Shown piece by piece: positions 61,053 to 64,000 of a stretch of DNA of 64,000 nucleotides. Made by a program: the position numbers and the translations under genes. How positions within the stretch are numbered: position 1 is the first letter of the stretch; each line of letters opens with the position of its first letter. This stretch comes from Antitrichia curtipendula (Eukaryota > Streptophyta > Bryopsida > Hypnales > Leucodontaceae). The stretch covers positions 19,054,981-19,118,980 of the forward strand of contig OX579640.1 of assembly GCA_951230915.1 (NCBI GenBank), read 5' to 3'. Below the pieces are notes generated by a model. The model made no database searches. It was not told where the DNA came from and was given only the letters and a program-made list of their open reading frames with translations.

Positions 61053-64000
61053 GTTGCTTGAATGAAAATCATCCTAATTTGTAGAGATACTTTATCAAGT
61101 TCTTGTCCTATCTATCGGTTGGATTTGGTGTTACTAGAGTAGAGTACATTTTTTTTTTAAATGACAAATGTGGAAGTATTTCAAGTGGTTGACCAAGCCA
61201 AAATTGCATTGACTCTCTAGTTCAAAAGTGGATTTGCAAAAATGAGGTCATAGATGTAAAGAACACAAAAATTCCAAAAAATCACTATGCCAAGAGAACC
61301 TCCTTTGCAATCCATTCTAACAAGTTTTACTCCAGAAATGATACTTGGAGTAATATCTTGCTTGTAATCGAATTGACGAGGAATTTCAAAATTTTCCTTT
61401 CAAAATTTATAAAAAAATATTGGTAACAGCATTGGTGAATGTGACCATACGGATGGAAACTAAAATTCAAAACCTATAACTTTCATATGTATTTCAATTC
61501 CAAAATATTCTTCTAAATAATACTTTATAATGATTTTTTCCAAATCGTCAATTCTGGAGAAGACTCTAGACATTTAGAGATTAACTTCTACAAGATGGCT
61601 TTGCACTAGGTATTGATTTTTTTTCATTCTATACATGGTGGATGAGTAATGTGATGTGTACTAGCAAAGTTTAAAGTTGTATTCTTTAAACATTTGATGT
61701 TCGATTGTACAATTTAAGATATAAACATTTCAAATGAAAGGTGTGTTTCTTAAACCCTTCCCAAGAATTTTGAACGCCTTTGACGACTATTTGTTGAAGG
61801 GTTTTGCATATGAATTTTGAATTAAAAAACCTATAATACTAAAGGTCATGTTAGGCATGTCTCCACAAATTTTCAAGGCAAACAAAGACATAAAGCATAT
61901 TCCAATGTCTTACAATTAACAATACACCACATTATTTTCCAACTACATTTTTCCAACATATACTTGAAAAAATTGGAAATCCAAACAATAGGTTGAAAGA
62001 TAATCTAATATTTTAGAAGCATCAAGAAAAAAATTATAAAAAAACAAATCCTCTAATTCCTATAGCATTTAGAAGGCTTATATGACTAATGAATAGATTA
62101 AGGCATTGGGCACTCACATATTAGACTCATGGTTATTGCCTAGAAAAATCATTGTTTGAATTCATTTTGTAAATTTGTTGTTTGAATTAATTACCAATTA
62201 CACTCACATAAAGTGTTTTGCACCTAAATAATAGGAACTACAATTGCCTTCAAAATAAAAATTATGCAAACTAGAATTAATGAAGTAGAGCATATAAATT
62301 ATATTTATAATGTGTATGAATCTTCAATTGCAATGTTCATAATAAACTTGAAAACATCCTTTGCAAAGATACAAACTTATTGCCACACAAAGGACAATAC
62401 GCCTAGGGCCTTACCATTGGATATGAGCAATCGTTGCAAACCACACAAGGTTTGTGCAACTTGGTGAAAATTGCAAAACAAAGATGTCTTGGGCGGATTG
62501 CTTCAATGATCTTTTGACCCCACTTTCAATGACACTTTTCTATTAGTGCCTCACACAATTGAATTCAAAACTATAAATGTGTCATTGAAGGGTAAAAAAG
62601 GTCATAGTCTTTGAATTTGTCTAAATTTATGACGTACATGTCAACTATGTTTCTGTAGATGAGAAAAAAAAAAAATACCACAATTTATGCTATTGGGTGT
62701 GATGTGTAAGAGGCAAACAATTGGTTGACAATATCAACACTCTGCATATGTGATTTTTATTTGAGGTGCACCTAAGATATTTGAATGTTGTCCCAAATTG
62801 ATCCATTGTGCATTGGGATATAAATACCATAAGAAATTGTCACAAAGATTGAATGGACATGTCATGTGTAAAATAATGAAGACCAATTCCTTATTTTTCA
62901 AGAAAATTGAACCCTCTTGCCTAGATTCATACATGTGCCATTCAAAGGTTCCATGTGCATGTTGATCAAAAGCCTTTATAATTTTCAATGCTTCAAGAAA
63001 GTCTACTCAAATAGAACAAATAATGCCTATAGTTTAAGTCTTTCTCTCCAATAACTTCTTAAATAAAGCAATGGACAAAAAAAAATCATCCATAGCGATT
63101 ACATGACCCTCCCCCTTGTTTGAAGCCAATAAATACACAAGACAACATTCTATGTTGAGATTCTATGCTAATCTTGCCTCTCCCCTATCCCCTCTCACAT
63201 GGTGTCTGATTCTCTTCTTGTATGATAGGATTTTTACCACAATAGACCTCAATAATTTGATACAAATTTTAATGAAAAGTCTGAAAAACATCCAACCTTC
63301 AAACGCCATTTTTTGGGGAATTTGTGGCATGTATTGTTGCGTTCAAAAATATTTGTCTATGTAACCAATCATCATTTCATATATGGTAGCAAATTTTTTA
63401 ACATTCTAAATTTTTTTCAGTTATTTTTAATGGCTTTGATCAACCACCTAATTTGGCTCATTTTGTCATAAATCGACATTGCCTTTGTCCCTCTCATACT
63501 TACTTAGATTAGTAATATGCAAACACTTTGTCAACAAAACAAATCAAGACCAAGACTTAAACTCTAAGATAATTGAGCAATGGAATAAAGATCCTTTTCT
63601 GTGTCAATAAGTTTTTATGATGGGTTGACACTTCATGCTCTTGTATAAATAATAGCATTGAAGACCTTCAATTTTGTGACAAAAAATTCCTTCCAATTTG
63701 GACCACCACAAGTCCTACTGCCATAAGTACTTTTCACTTTCTTTGTTGAATTTGAGGTTGAATCAATTAACTATGGGAGTAGGCTTTGAAATCGTGTAGA
63801 CATAAAGAGTTGATCCTATGAAAGGTTTATAAACAATGTAGATGGTTGCTAGAATAGAACTCATGTTTTAAAGGAAGAAAATGTAATTTCAAGTACATGA
63901 TTTTTAGTATACTAAGTTGTGAATGAGGTCTACAATTATGTGTATTAATGATTGATTAAATTATTATTACAAAAATTCAAATGACAATAGAAATAAGAGC
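61053..64000. other. AT-rich intergenic DNA, no gene seen
   Basis: 61735-61905 belongs to the dispersed repeat family also at 39540-39780 and 51700-51920. The rest shows only short random frames. No RNA gene or complete element recognised. Confidence 0.55.

Overview
The window is plant nuclear DNA. Every complete gene has canonical GT-AG introns of roughly 80-700 bp. The genes include a plastid histidinol dehydrogenase, a chloroplast glutamyl endopeptidase, the plant form of nucleoporin NUP93, a GT64 glycosyltransferase and a precursor carrying the miR477 sequence. Genes are widely spaced in AT-rich, repeat-loaded DNA. A non-seed land plant (moss or lycophyte grade) would fit, but the species is inferred only weakly.

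Layout. 1-915: 5' end of a minus-strand NUP93 gene, cut by the window edge. 1512-7315: histidinol dehydrogenase, 14 exons, sharing a 596-bp bidirectional promoter region with NUP93. 7440-9532: minus-strand stress-responsive A/B-barrel (Dabb) protein, convergent with histidinol dehydrogenase. 9.9-15.4 kb: AT-rich DNA with TTAA-flanked non-coding elements and a 200-N gap. 15403-25853: a complete 10.45-kb Mutator-like element (MULE) with terminal inverted repeats and a perfect 9-bp target-site duplication. It carries two divergent genes: a DDE/SWIM transposase (+) and an eight-exon accessory gene (-) with a ParB/sulfiredoxin-like GNHR motif. Both reading frames are interrupted only by TGA codons. 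28876-35589: chloroplast glutamyl endopeptidase, 14 exons. 37.5-44.6 kb: a cluster of small elements (a Harbinger-like MITE, several TTAA elements, a 48-bp minisatellite and a further inverted-repeat element). 45.0-46.1 kb: a GC-richer island with a TATA promoter and a miR477 hairpin. 46.1-54.1 kb: repeat-rich, no gene seen. 54477-60442: a membrane-anchored glycosyltransferase joining one GT64 domain to two GT8-like domains. 60.4-64 kb: AT-rich repeats.

The host genes are unrelated housekeeping functions: nuclear pore, histidine synthesis, plastid proteolysis and Golgi glycosylation. The most unusual content is the two-gene MULE with its accessory protein, a near-perfect foldback hairpin in one of its introns, the GT64-GT8-GT8 protein and the family of TTAA-bounded elements. 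Exon boundaries were worked out by hand from splice signals, reading phase and family similarity. No alignment or database search was run.
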